Origin: a virus
Direction: 5' to 3' (one strand)
Length of the DNA: 44,483 bases
Virus record (IMG/VR): IMGVR_UViG_3300021425_002114
Coordinates: 1 to 44,483 of that record
Below the pieces are notes generated by a model that saw only the letters and a program-made list of their open reading frames with translations, was not told where the DNA came from and ran no database searches. The first letter of the stretch is position 1. The number at the start of each line of letters is the position of its first letter. Shown piece after piece: positions 1 to 7,174 of this stretch. Both the position numbers and the translations under genes were made by a program.

Positions 1-1312
1 CTGACATATAATTAAGACGATCGGGATCAGATGATCCCACTCCAAGTCTTTGATTATTATTTCCTGCTGCAGCAACATATATTGCTCCTGCATCCATCAA
101 TTCTCTACCAGCAGTATCAGTAGAGTTTGAACGAGATGAAGAAGACCAAGATTCATAAGCACCACTAATTTGATTATTTAATCCGGTTTTCATAGCAGTT
201 ACTTGATCTGTAACTGACGCACTGCCCAAAAATGTACCACTAGTACCTCTGAACAGATATGTGACAGTACTGGAAGAGAAGAATGCTGCTTGGTATCCCC
301 AACTTCCATTGATAAGTGTTGGGTTCTTTACTCCTGTTTCTGGATTGACTGGTTTGTATAAGTGAAATAATTTCATCAGGTCATAATTTTGTTCAATACT
401 AATTGAAGTTGGATCTCCAATACCAGACATATTCCATATATTTGCTTCAAACGCAAGTCCAAAATTTTTTCCAGCAACTAAAGATGCACAACAAGTACCA
501 TGTCCAGCTCCTATTGTATTATTACCAATTAAATCTGTACCCAAACAGTTTGGTACTGTATAGTTAGTTGGAACTGCAATTATACCAATAGTAGAGAATC
601 CTACAGATCTTTTTGATGAGGTTGTCCACCATTCTCTTGCAGAAGTCGTTGCAATTCCCACTCTACCGTCAGCTTTAGTATACTTAACTGCAGGTATTAC
701 ATTGTCAAAATAATCTGGATCAATGTAGTAAGGACCATCAAGAACAACATCCCTTACTCTGGATTGTCCATTCTCATCTAAAAATTCTGGATGATATTGT
801 AAAATTCCAGAGTCATGAATAACTACATCAACATTTTTTCCAGTTAAACTATACTCAACGTCCCGAATGATTGGGGAAGAATTGCCAGATGATCCATATG
901 TCCAACCACCATCTGCAGATGTTTTGGTTCCAGTTCTAATAATTTGCCATCCGGTTCTATCCAATTCTATACCACTTGGACTCGATACAGGAATTCCTGA
1001 ACTCCCCAAGTCCCGATAATGTTTTACACCTTTTCCCCACCTTTTAATATAATGACCTGGTTTTGGATATTCTTCTGGATATTCTGTTGGATCTAATTCA
1101 ATCCACTCAACATGCGGATGTGCAGCAATCTCCGATGCTTCCTCTTCGGTCAACTCATAGGTTCCTCTTGTGGGACTGTGATCTTTACTATCTGTGCAGG
1201 TTATTTGTCTATCGGGAATACCATCTTCATTGGAGTCAATTATAAGAGCGTGATGAATATCATCCCAATATTGAGCTTCGGTTACACTGATTGTATATTT
1301 TTTGAGAGTCAT
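1..1312 (-). CDS. Subtilisin-like serine protease (S8), 3' end outside window
   Basis: The reading frame starts at the ATG at 1312 on the minus strand and stays open to the left edge, giving about 437 residues. Family S8 landmarks are visible in order: the Asp motif DVVIHDSG (Asp about residue 167), the His motif GHGTCCAS (His about residue 271), and an oxyanion-type Asn stretch AAAGNNNQ close to the edge. The catalytic Ser (GTSxA) would lie outside the window. No signal peptide is seen, and the N-terminal 160 residues resemble no domain I recognise. The gene follows the collagen-like fibre gene on the same strand, so it is probably a virion-associated or structural-region protease, possibly one that processes fibres. 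The His-Gly-Thr-Cys-Cys form is unusual for bacterial subtilases. Confidence in the fold is high; the role is inferred. Confidence 0.85.
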   Translation of the reverse strand, partial: MTLKKYTISVTEAQYWDDIHHALIIDSNEDGIPDRQITCTDSKDHSPTRGTYELTEEEASEIAAHPHVEWIELDPTEYPEEYPKPGHYIKRWGKGVKHYRDLGSSGIPVSSPSGIELDRTGWQIIRTGTKTSADGGWTYGSSGNSSPIIRDVEYSLTGKNVDVVIHDSGILQYHPEFLDENGQSRVRDVVLDGPYYIDPDYFDNVIPAVKYTKADGRVGIATTSAREWWTTSSKRSVGFSTIGIIAVPTNYTVPNCLGTDLIGNNTIGAGHGTCCASLVAGKNFGLAFEANIWNMSGIGDPTSISIEQNYDLMKLFHLYKPVNPETGVKNPTLINGSWGYQAAFFSSSTVTYLFRGTSGTFLGSASVTDQVTAMKTGLNNQISGAYESWSSSSRSNSTDTAGRELMDAGAIYVAAAGNNNQRLGVGSSDPDRLNYMS

Positions 1313-1324
1313 TTTTTCAAGACT

Positions 1325-1331
1325 TATTTAG
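1325..1331 (-). promoter_or_regulatory. Possible late promoter of the protease gene
   Basis: The minus strand reads CTAAATA here, a form of the T4-like late promoter box, 12 bases before the protease ATG. It overlaps the stop codon of the upstream fibre gene. The leader would be very short, so this is tentative. Confidence 0.35.
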
Positions 1332-3448
1332 AGATTTATAATTGAAACCATGATATCCCCAAGGTTCAGTGGGTCCTCATTCCATCTTCTAGGAACAAAT
1401 ACAACATTGTCAGTATTTCTTTCAATACCAATCTGTGCGCCATTAGCAGAAACCCAATCAGTACCATCATAACTAGCATGAACAATGTAATCAGTTCTTG
1501 CCGAGTATGCTGTTGGGAATGTCAGTGTATAAACTTCATCGCCCCCACCGCCGCCAGAATGAGCAACTGTATATCCAGAAGTTCCAGTCCATGTTGGAGA
1601 ACTTCCATTTAGATTAATATATCCAGTGGCAGCAAATGTATTACTACCAATACCAGAAAGACCAACACCAGAACCAACAAATTGCGTAGCAGTTACTACA
1701 CCAGTGACTTGAATTCCTGTAGAATTAATTGTTTGGCCTGCACCAACTATAGATTCACCTACGGTTAGACTTGTACTTATTGCAACGGTGATGGCATTAA
1801 TATTTAAATTATTCGGAGAGTCAATAGTTGGTGTTCCTGCAGTTTGACTTTCAAATCTAGTTGCAGTCACAACCCCAGAAAAATTACCATCCCCAATAAC
1901 AGTAAGAGCATCTGTAGATAACTCTGTCCCAATACCTACGTTCTTACTTGTATGAATACCAGAAACGTTTACTGCCCAAGTTCCAGCAGATCCAACAACT
2001 CCACCACCTGTCCCTTCTGGACCTTGAATACCTTGAATACCTTGAACAGTAGCATCACTGCCTTGACTACCAGTAGTACCCTGTGATCCAGTAGTACCCT
2101 GAGTTCCAGTTGCAGTAAATCCTTGTGTACCAGTGAAACCTTGAGTACCAGTAGTTCCTTGAACGCTTAATCCATCGGTACCTTGTATTCCCTGAAGTCC
2201 ATCGGTACCTTGTGGTCCAGGATTTCCCGTAAGTCCAATAGCTCCCGTAGAACCTTGAGGACCAGTAACATTACCGACATCATCCCAACTTCCCCCATTC
2301 CACACCCATAGATGTCCGGTATCAAGGGTTATGTATCCATCACCAACTCCTCCAAGATATGCACCCGGCCAACCAGGTAATGCGGTTGAAGTTGGTACAG
2401 ATCCTTGAATTGTTACGGATGATCCCGCTGGTCCTGTAGTACCTTGAATCCCATCTAAACCTTGAGTTCCTTGAATACCTTGTAATCCAAATCCATCAGA
2501 ACCTTGAGTTCCATCCGATCCCTGAATTCCATCAGTACCTTGTGTACCATCAGCACCCTGGAAACCAGAACCTGTAGTTCCCTGAAGACCATCCGTTCCT
2601 TGAGTACCTGTAGTACCTTGAGCACCATCAGTACCTTGAGTACCGTCAGAACCCTGTGATCCCGTTATACCTTGAGTGCCTTGAGTTCCAGCACCAGTAG
2701 AACCCTGAATTCCATCGTTGCCTTGTGATCCAGGTAGACCTTGGATGCCTTGTTCGCCAGTGGTTCCCTGTGGACCATCAGTGCCTTGAGTACCGTCATA
2801 TCCCTGTGATCCCTGAAGAGCTGCTTCTCCAGAAAGGCCTTGGAGGCCTTGAAGTCCTGGATCTCCTTGAAGACCATCATCTCCTTTTGGACCATCAGTT
2901 CCTTGAATTCCCTGAATACCCTGACCACCAGAACCAGAAATACCCTGAATTCCCTGAAGACCTTGGGATCCAGAACCAACAGCAAATCCAGGTTCTAATG
3001 ATATATCTATTCTATTACTTCCATATACAGATCCAGCTACTATTCCATCAGTGAAATTTAATTCACTTGCAACACCTTTTCTTACACTATCATCAAGTAT
3101 TTCTAAACCAACACCAGTTGCAACAACGTTCTCTAACTGACTTCCATCTCCTCTAAATGAAACTGCAGTAATAATTCCTGTTGAAGTTATATTTGTTACT
3201 TCAATGTGTTCTGTTGTTGTTATTCCTGTGTTTAATATCCCACTTACTTGAATTGTAGGACTTCCAGTTAGATTCTCCGATAGCGTTGAAATTCCAGAAG
3301 TGTTTGCATAACTTACTATGTTTTCTCCATCTCCAAGTACATTATATACTTCCTGAAAGTTACTATTGATTTTTCCCATTGCTCTTCGCAATGAGTCTCC
3401 TTGGCCATCATTTGGATTTGTACCAGTATTAATTCCAAGTCTGGACAT
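1328..3448 (-). CDS. Collagen-like virion fibre/structural protein
   Basis: This protein has 706 residues. The N terminus (MSRLGINTGTNPNDGQGDSL, then a predicted helix with RRAMGKINSNFQEVY) is of a kind common at the start of cyanophage structural proteins. The middle (encoded at about 2020-2990) is dominated by Gly-X-Y triplets such as GIQGTDG and GLQGLQG, interrupted by a module around WVWNGGSWDD. The C-terminal part carries beta-rich GVVTATRF-type repeats and a poly-Gly turn. Collagen-like triplets form trimeric stalks, so a trimeric tail or fibre component is likely. Part of the C-terminal half (TPTIDSPNNLNINAI, about 1790-1850) matches a segment of the giant protein gene at 42365-42425, so the two share modules. 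The start is supported by a late promoter motif 29 bases upstream. Confidence 0.85.
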   Translation of the reverse strand: MSRLGINTGTNPNDGQGDSLRRAMGKINSNFQEVYNVLGDGENIVSYANTSGISTLSENLTGSPTIQVSGILNTGITTTEHIEVTNITSTGIITAVSFRGDGSQLENVVATGVGLEILDDSVRKGVASELNFTDGIVAGSVYGSNRIDISLEPGFAVGSGSQGLQGIQGISGSGGQGIQGIQGTDGPKGDDGLQGDPGLQGLQGLSGEAALQGSQGYDGTQGTDGPQGTTGEQGIQGLPGSQGNDGIQGSTGAGTQGTQGITGSQGSDGTQGTDGAQGTTGTQGTDGLQGTTGSGFQGADGTQGTDGIQGSDGTQGSDGFGLQGIQGTQGLDGIQGTTGPAGSSVTIQGSVPTSTALPGWPGAYLGGVGDGYITLDTGHLWVWNGGSWDDVGNVTGPQGSTGAIGLTGNPGPQGTDGLQGIQGTDGLSVQGTTGTQGFTGTQGFTATGTQGTTGSQGTTGSQGSDATVQGIQGIQGPEGTGGGVVGSAGTWAVNVSGIHTSKNVGIGTELSTDALTVIGDGNFSGVVTATRFESQTAGTPTIDSPNNLNINAITVAISTSLTVGESIVGAGQTINSTGIQVTGVVTATQFVGSGVGLSGIGSNTFAATGYINLNGSSPTWTGTSGYTVAHSGGGGGDEVYTLTFPTAYSARTDYIVHASYDGTDWVSANGAQIGIERNTDNVVFVPRRWNEDPLNLGDIMVSIINL

Positions 3449-3476
3449 TAATTTTACCCACTATTCCTGCTTTTTA

Positions 3477-3484
3477 TATTTATT
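3477..3484 (-). promoter_or_regulatory. Late promoter motif for the collagen-like fibre gene
   Basis: The minus strand reads AATAAATA, close to the T4 late consensus TATAAATA, 29 bases upstream of the minus-strand ATG at 3448. It sits back to back with a plus-strand late motif at 3499. Confidence 0.5.
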
Positions 3485-3498
3485 GGTTCTGGTATTAA

Positions 3499-3505
3499 CT
3501 AAATA
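3499..3505 (+). promoter_or_regulatory. Late promoter motif for the 509-residue structural gene
   Basis: CTAAATA lies 31 bases before the ATG at 3536. It forms a divergent late-promoter pair with the minus-strand motif at 3477-3484 in an 87-base intergenic region. Confidence 0.45.
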
Positions 3506-3535
3506 TTATTATAGTAAAAATGTTGTGTAGAGTCA

Positions 3536-5065
3536 ATGGAAGGAAAGGATCTTCAGAGTCTAATGGAGACTTACTTAAAGATGAATGAAAGCGTTGAATT
3601 ATTAAATGAAATCGATGCGGATGAAATGGGGACACCATCTCTCGCTTCTAGAAATGCTGCATCTCAACGCGAGAATGAAGCAAAACTAAAAAGACTTAGA
3701 GCACAGAGAGATCTATCTGGTAGACCTCCAGTTGCAAACCTTCCATCAAACTTAAAATCTACTGAACAGGGAGCAACTGCTGCTGGTATGAGAGTTGCTG
3801 GTAAAATGGCAGACATCAGAGGAAGTCAAACTCCTGGAAGTCAAACTCCAAAGACTACTTCTACAACTTCATCTTCACCAAGACCATCTGGAAGTTCATC
3901 AAAACCTGCTGCTCCTGCTAAACCATTTGTAAAGCAGACTGGTGATAAAGCAAAGGATATGGCAACATGGGCAAAGGCAAATCCAAAACTTGCTGCTGCC
4001 GCTGCTGAGAAATCAAGAATCCGTGGTACTCAACAGACTGACAATCCTCTCATGAAAGACATGAGATCAAAATTGCCAATGAACTCACCTTCAGTTCAAT
4101 CACCTGCAGTTGCTAAATTAGGAGCAGGACATCAATCATTAGTTAAGAATCCAAACGCATTTAAAGCTGCTCCTCCAAAACCTGCTGCTAAACCAGCATC
4201 AACTCCTGCTGCTAAACCAGCATCAACTCCTGCTGCTAAACCAGCATCAACTCCTGCTGCTAAACCAGCAAAACGGACTCCCACACAAATCAGACAGGGA
4301 ATCTATTCAGGTGTAGACATCTTTGATCTCGTCAAAGGATACCTTCTAGATGAAGGTTATGCAGAGACTGAAGAGAATGCACTTGTAATCATGACAAACA
4401 TGAGTGAAGAGTGGAGAGATGAGATTGTAGAACGTTACAAGGGCAAACACGGACAGTCCTCTGACGAATACAAGAGAGACCGTTCTCCTGGTGGTAAGAT
4501 GGTTTCTGGTGATGACAAACAATCTGGTGCCGAATACACCCATGGTCGTAGAGTTAAGGCAGAAAATCCTGGTTCTCAACCTGACGAAGGTGGTAAGACC
4601 AAACCAAAGTCCCAAGGTAAGATGGACAAGGGAACTCGTGCAGATCTTGAGTATCGTAAGGCAAACCTTAAGAAAGAAGAAGCTGAGTATGTAGACGAGA
4701 ACCGTCGTGCTGCTCGTTCTGCTGGTGGTTATAAAGATGACTCTGAGGGTCAACCAGATCCTTCCAAGGACGGATTCACTGGTATTGGTAAGATGAGCAT
4801 CAAAGATATCATGGCACTCAACAAGAAAATCGAAGCTCGCAAAGCCAAAAAAGAGGAAACTCAAGTAGAAGGTGATCAGATTGATGAGGTTCTAGGTGGA
4901 CAAGCTGGAGACGGATACATCGGTCACCCAAGACTCGGTATCAAGAATCCAATGGCTAAGAAACAAACAAATACAAATACCTCCTCAAATACTGGAATCG
5001 CTGGTAAACTAGGAAACAGAGCATCTCAAATGGATGCCGCAATGAAGGCAGCAAGAGGTCAGTGA
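3536..5065 (+). CDS. Putative virion structural protein with AKPASTP repeats
   Basis: This 509-residue protein matches no enzyme family I know. Residues 1-80 are charged and helical (LNEIDADEM), followed by a low-complexity Ser/Thr/Pro/Ala region and an Ala-Lys-Pro-Ala-Ser-Thr-Pro repeat at about residues 216-245. A folded segment follows (YSGVDIFDLVKGYLLDEGY, then an acidic helix with NMSEEWRDEIV), and the C terminus is Lys/Glu-rich. The FDLVKGYLLDEGYAETEENAL type of segment recurs in cyanophage structural genes as I remember them, but I could not search for it. No Shine-Dalgarno sequence stands out; Met10 is an alternative start. A strong hairpin terminator follows directly, closing the structural block. 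Structural role: moderate confidence. Confidence 0.6.
   Translation: MEGKDLQSLMETYLKMNESVELLNEIDADEMGTPSLASRNAASQRENEAKLKRLRAQRDLSGRPPVANLPSNLKSTEQGATAAGMRVAGKMADIRGSQTPGSQTPKTTSTTSSSPRPSGSSSKPAAPAKPFVKQTGDKAKDMATWAKANPKLAAAAAEKSRIRGTQQTDNPLMKDMRSKLPMNSPSVQSPAVAKLGAGHQSLVKNPNAFKAAPPKPAAKPASTPAAKPASTPAAKPASTPAAKPAKRTPTQIRQGIYSGVDIFDLVKGYLLDEGYAETEENALVIMTNMSEEWRDEIVERYKGKHGQSSDEYKRDRSPGGKMVSGDDKQSGAEYTHGRRVKAENPGSQPDEGGKTKPKSQGKMDKGTRADLEYRKANLKKEEAEYVDENRRAARSAGGYKDDSEGQPDPSKDGFTGIGKMSIKDIMALNKKIEARKAKKEETQVEGDQIDEVLGGQAGDGYIGHPRLGIKNPMAKKQTNTNTSSNTGIAGKLGNRASQMDAAMKAARGQ
4181..4270 (+). repeat. 24-bp tandem repeat coding for AKPASTPA
   Basis: Three perfect 24-base units start at 4181, 4205 and 4229, followed by a partial fourth unit. 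They encode an Ala-Lys-Pro-Ala-Ser-Thr-Pro-Ala linker inside the structural protein. The exact nucleotide identity between units suggests recent slippage or recombination. Confidence 0.9.
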
Positions 5066-5085
5066 TATAAAACTTGAAGTTTTAG

Positions 5086-5111
5086 GAGTCCGCTTGACGG
5101 ACTCTTTTTTT
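5086..5111 (+). terminator. Rho-independent terminator
   Basis: The perfect 7-bp stem GAGTCCG/CGGACTC has a CTTGA loop and is followed by seven T. It lies 20 bases after the stop of the structural gene. The loop and 3' arm also carry a sigma70 -35 box. Confidence 0.9.
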
Positions 5112-5122
5112 ATGGTTACAAT
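5094..5122 (+). promoter_or_regulatory. Sigma70-type promoter inside the terminator
   Basis: TTGACG (5094-5099), a spacer of exactly 17 bases, and TACAAT (5117-5122). The -35 box lies in the loop and 3' arm of the terminator hairpin. It would drive the SegE-like gene and those after it early in infection. Confidence 0.65.
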
Positions 5123-5142
5123 AACTCTGCCAGGGTTCAAGA

Positions 5143-5150
5143 GATAAATA
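5143..5150 (+). promoter_or_regulatory. Late promoter motif upstream of the SegE-like gene
   Basis: GATAAATA differs by one base from the T4 late consensus TATAAATA and lies 26 bases before the ATG at 5176. With the sigma70 promoter just upstream, it suggests both early and late expression. Confidence 0.5.
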
Positions 5151-5175
5151 AGCTCATGAATTCTAAAGAGCTTTA

Positions 5176-5622
5176 ATGAGTTGTGACTATGAGAATCCCT
5201 GGATATATGGCGACAAATATTTTACTACTGATGATATTGGGGACTACTTCGGTTTTGTTTATCTCATTACCAATAAGTCCAACTCACGACGTTACATTGG
5301 TCGAAAGTATTTTTGGTCGTTTCGGAAACCAAAAGGAAAAAGCCGCAGAGTAAAACAAGAATCCGATTGGAAAAAGTATTACGGATCTTGTCCAGAATTA
5401 AAAGAAGATATTAAAAAGTACGGAAAACAGAACTTCCAACGTTATATTTTGTCACTACATAGTACACTAGGAAAAGTAAACTATGAGGAGACCCGTCAAT
5501 TGTTTGCAATGAACGTCCTCACGGAATCACTTGACAATGGGGAACCCGCATACTACAATTCTAATGTTCTCGGTCGTTACTACAGGAAGGACTATTTTCA
5601 TGGAACAGGAAATGATGAATGA
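5176..5622 (+). CDS. SegE-like GIY-YIG endonuclease
   Basis: This 148-residue protein carries a GIY-YIG nuclease core: FVYLI at about residues 27-31 (the GIY strand), RYIGRK at 39-44 (the YIG strand plus the Arg that follows), and an acidic helix NYEETRQLF that supplies the likely metal-binding Glu. Lys/Arg-rich segments between them suit DNA binding. Stand-alone GIY-YIG enzymes of the T4 Seg type are homing or site-specific endonucleases that spread their own genes, and SegE-like versions are widespread in cyanophages. The start overlaps the stop of an upstream 6-codon ORF (TAATG). The gene lies just after a terminator/promoter and before the lysozyme group. A good internal sigma70 promoter lies near its 3' end. 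Confidence 0.8.
   Translation: MSCDYENPWIYGDKYFTTDDIGDYFGFVYLITNKSNSRRYIGRKYFWSFRKPKGKSRRVKQESDWKKYYGSCPELKEDIKKYGKQNFQRYILSLHSTLGKVNYEETRQLFAMNVLTESLDNGEPAYYNSNVLGRYYRKDYFHGTGNDE
5531..5559 (+). promoter_or_regulatory. Intragenic sigma70-type promoter
   Basis: TTGACA, a 17-base spacer, and TACAAT (5554-5559) lie inside the 3' end of the SegE-like gene, 40 bases before the small gene at 5600. It could transcribe the small gene and the lysozyme separately from segE. Confidence 0.5.
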
Positions 5623-5740
5623 GACTCAAATGCTCAAGGACCAAATCATTGATCGCATCCATGACCTAGTGGCTATGGGTGATTATCTAAATGCTACAGC
5701 TGTTTATGAAGAATTTAAAGAAAGCTTTGCCAATGTTTAG
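5600..5740 (+). CDS. Small acidic helical protein, unknown
   Basis: This 46-residue protein starts MEQEMMNETQ and ends YEEFKESFANV. It is acidic and probably all-helical. The start at 5600 is chosen because a strong Shine-Dalgarno sequence (AGGAAGGA, 5583-5590) precedes it by nine bases, although the frame is open further upstream inside segE. It overlaps the end of segE by 23 bases. The Met codon at 5615 is an alternative. Function is not recognised. Confidence 0.6.
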   Translation: MEQEMMNETQMLKDQIIDRIHDLVAMGDYLNATAVYEEFKESFANV

Positions 5741-5757
5741 ACTTTCCTGTAATGTAT

Positions 5758-5764
5758 CTAAATA
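5758..5764 (+). promoter_or_regulatory. Late promoter motif before the lysozyme group
   Basis: CTAAATA (in the context TATCTAAATAAA) lies 78 bases before the lysozyme ATG and just upstream of a 24-codon mini-ORF. Confidence 0.45.
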
Positions 5765-5766
5765 AA

Positions 5767-5841
5767 ATGAGCCGTGAAGATTGCTCTCTGAAAAGAGGGT
5801 ATACCCCTTTCTTTAAACGGATGTTGAATTCTGTTAATTAA
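5767..5841 (+). CDS. Possible 24-residue peptide abutting the lysozyme gene
   Basis: ATG at 5767 opens a 24-codon frame (MSREDCSLKRGYTPFFKRML and four more residues) whose TAA touches the lysozyme ATG at 5842. The perfect abutment and basic composition are suggestive, but no Shine-Dalgarno sequence is clear. It could be a leader peptide coupled to lysozyme translation, or chance. Confidence 0.3.
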   Translation: MSREDCSLKRGYTPFFKRMLNSVN

Positions 5842-6447
5842 ATGCTTAAAAGACTATCCATCCTATCTTTCCTTTCAATTCCTATTGCTGCTTGTGCATA
5901 TCCTGCAATTAATGAAATTAAAAATCCACCTCCAGTAGATGTTTCTGTCAACAAAGAAAAAGCAATTAAATTGGAAGTAGTAGAAAAAGAATGGAAGTGT
6001 CCAAGTTGTAACAAGAACGAACAATATGTCCTTGAACAACTTCAAAAGAAAACCAAAATCTCCGATCGCAATGCACTTGCAACGATCATGGGAAATATTA
6101 AATCAGAAAGTAACTTCACTCCCAATATTTGTGAGGGAGGTGCTAGAGTTCCTTACGATCGTTGCCTTCGCGGTGGTTACGGACTCATTCAGTGGACCTC
6201 TACGAACCGTTATCTGGGGTTAGGACGCTTCGCTAAGAAGTATGGTTATGATCCTTCTTCCCTTGAAGGTCAGACAGCATACATGATTAACGAGTATACC
6301 TTCCAGAGATACCTTCCCGAGTTTGAAGGTCCTGGTCAGACAGTCGATCAGTATATGGTCGGGGCTTATTACTGGTTGGGTTGGGGCATTAAGGGATATC
6401 GTCAACAGTATGCTTATCAGTACACTAAAAAACTTGTGTGGTCATGA
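5842..6447 (+). CDS. Phage tail-type lysozyme with lipoprotein signal peptide
   Basis: This 201-residue protein begins with a positive n-region, a hydrophobic stretch and a lipobox-like IAAC ending at Cys18, which suggests export and lipid attachment. A CPSC pair follows at 53-56. From about residue 60 it reads like the phage tail lysozyme domain (Phage_lysozyme2): NALATIMGNIKSESNF with a likely catalytic Glu at 89, then GGYGLIQWTS and a helical C terminus. Such enzymes cut peptidoglycan. The lipoprotein signal is odd for a virion lysozyme and suggests a periplasmic, membrane-anchored enzyme acting at lysis or in superinfection. The next gene overlaps it by ATGA. Confidence 0.8.
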   Translation: MLKRLSILSFLSIPIAACAYPAINEIKNPPPVDVSVNKEKAIKLEVVEKEWKCPSCNKNEQYVLEQLQKKTKISDRNALATIMGNIKSESNFTPNICEGGARVPYDRCLRGGYGLIQWTSTNRYLGLGRFAKKYGYDPSSLEGQTAYMINEYTFQRYLPEFEGPGQTVDQYMVGAYYWLGWGIKGYRQQYAYQYTKKLVWS

Positions 6448-6860
6448 TTAAAAAAGTAATTGGTGGTATAAAAAAACTCAAAGGAGTGTTTATTCCTAAA
6501 AGTGAGTTTATAGAAAAAAAGAAAAAAGTTGAGCCTCAAAAACCTTCTTACACTGGAGTTGCTGCTCCAGTAACAACTCCTTTTGACTCTTGGTTCTCTA
6601 AACCTGTAAAAAGTGAAAAGGTTATTGCTTACGAAAAACATATTGCTCAAAAGATTGAAGAGCAAAGGTTTATTGAGGCAACACAACCTAAAAAAGAACC
6701 AGAAGATATTCATCAACAGATGTATGCTCGTGCTTCTAAACACTGGGCAACTTGGCAAGAGAATGTTGGTGGTTCGGAAAATTTCCAGGAAGGTCCTGGT
6801 GGATGGGACTCTGGTTCTGGTATATGGAATTCTGCTACTGGGTTGAGGCAGTTTCAATGA
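6444..6860 (+). CDS. Basic hypothetical protein after lysozyme
   Basis: This protein has 138 residues from the ATG at 6444, which overlaps the lysozyme stop as ATGA; a GTG at 6438 is the alternative. The N terminus is very Lys-rich (IKKVIGGIKKLKG, IEKKKKV), followed by a Pro-rich stretch, a charged helix (about 55-75) and a Trp/Gly-rich tail (WATWQENVGG, GGWDSGSGIW). No family is recognised. Co-translation with the lysozyme suggests a linked lysis or entry role, but this is only context. Confidence 0.65.
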   Translation: MIKKVIGGIKKLKGVFIPKSEFIEKKKKVEPQKPSYTGVAAPVTTPFDSWFSKPVKSEKVIAYEKHIAQKIEEQRFIEATQPKKEPEDIHQQMYARASKHWATWQENVGGSENFQEGPGGWDSGSGIWNSATGLRQFQ

Positions 6861-7072
6861 ATGAAGATTGGAGATACTCTGATGATCGAATGGAGATTAG
6901 ACAGAAAGTTTATTATTCTCTATTAAATATGTTCGGTTCCGAATTGGATAGTAATGGAGAACCACTTCATAGTATGAAAAATATTACTGAATGTGCTCAT
7001 GATTGGGTATCTCAAGGCAATTCATCTCTTGTTGGTTTGATTAAATACTATGAGAATTATTACATCTCATGA
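6857..7072 (+). CDS. Small hypothetical protein
   Basis: This 71-residue protein (MNEDWRYSDDRMEIRQKVYY...) starts at 6857, overlapping the upstream stop as ATGA with GAGG eleven bases before it. It is acidic, with a probable helix-turn-helix-like layout of three helices and no membrane segment. It is part of an ATGA-coupled chain that continues into the next small gene. Function unknown. Confidence 0.6.
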   Translation: MNEDWRYSDDRMEIRQKVYYSLLNMFGSELDSNGEPLHSMKNITECAHDWVSQGNSSLVGLIKYYENYYIS

Positions 7073-7170
7073 AAAAAATTTTAGATTTTATACGTAACTG
7101 GAAGAAAGAAAGATCTTTCAAGAAACGATTAAAAGAACTTCAAAAAAGAGATCCTTTTATTTACAAATAG
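7069..7170 (+). CDS. Very small basic peptide gene
   Basis: The ORF of 33 residues (MKKILDFIRNWKKERSFKKR...) begins in an ATGA overlap with the upstream stop and ends four bases before the SGNH gene. It has 12 Lys/Arg and reads as one amphipathic helix, so it could bind nucleic acid or membranes. The exact fit between its neighbours supports it as a real gene. Confidence 0.5.
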   Translation: MKKILDFIRNWKKERSFKKRLKELQKRDPFIYK

Positions 7171-7174
7171 TTTA

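Noticed and set aside
2665-3054. Two ORFs of about 106-109 codons overlapping the collagen-like gene on both strands
   Set aside because: They arise from the Gly-X-Y repeats read in other frames and have low-complexity, non-natural composition.
4346-4864. 172-codon ORF on the minus strand
   Set aside because: It is antisense to the 509-residue structural gene, is Phe/Thr-rich without motifs, and has no ribosome site or promoter; it is a shadow of codon bias.
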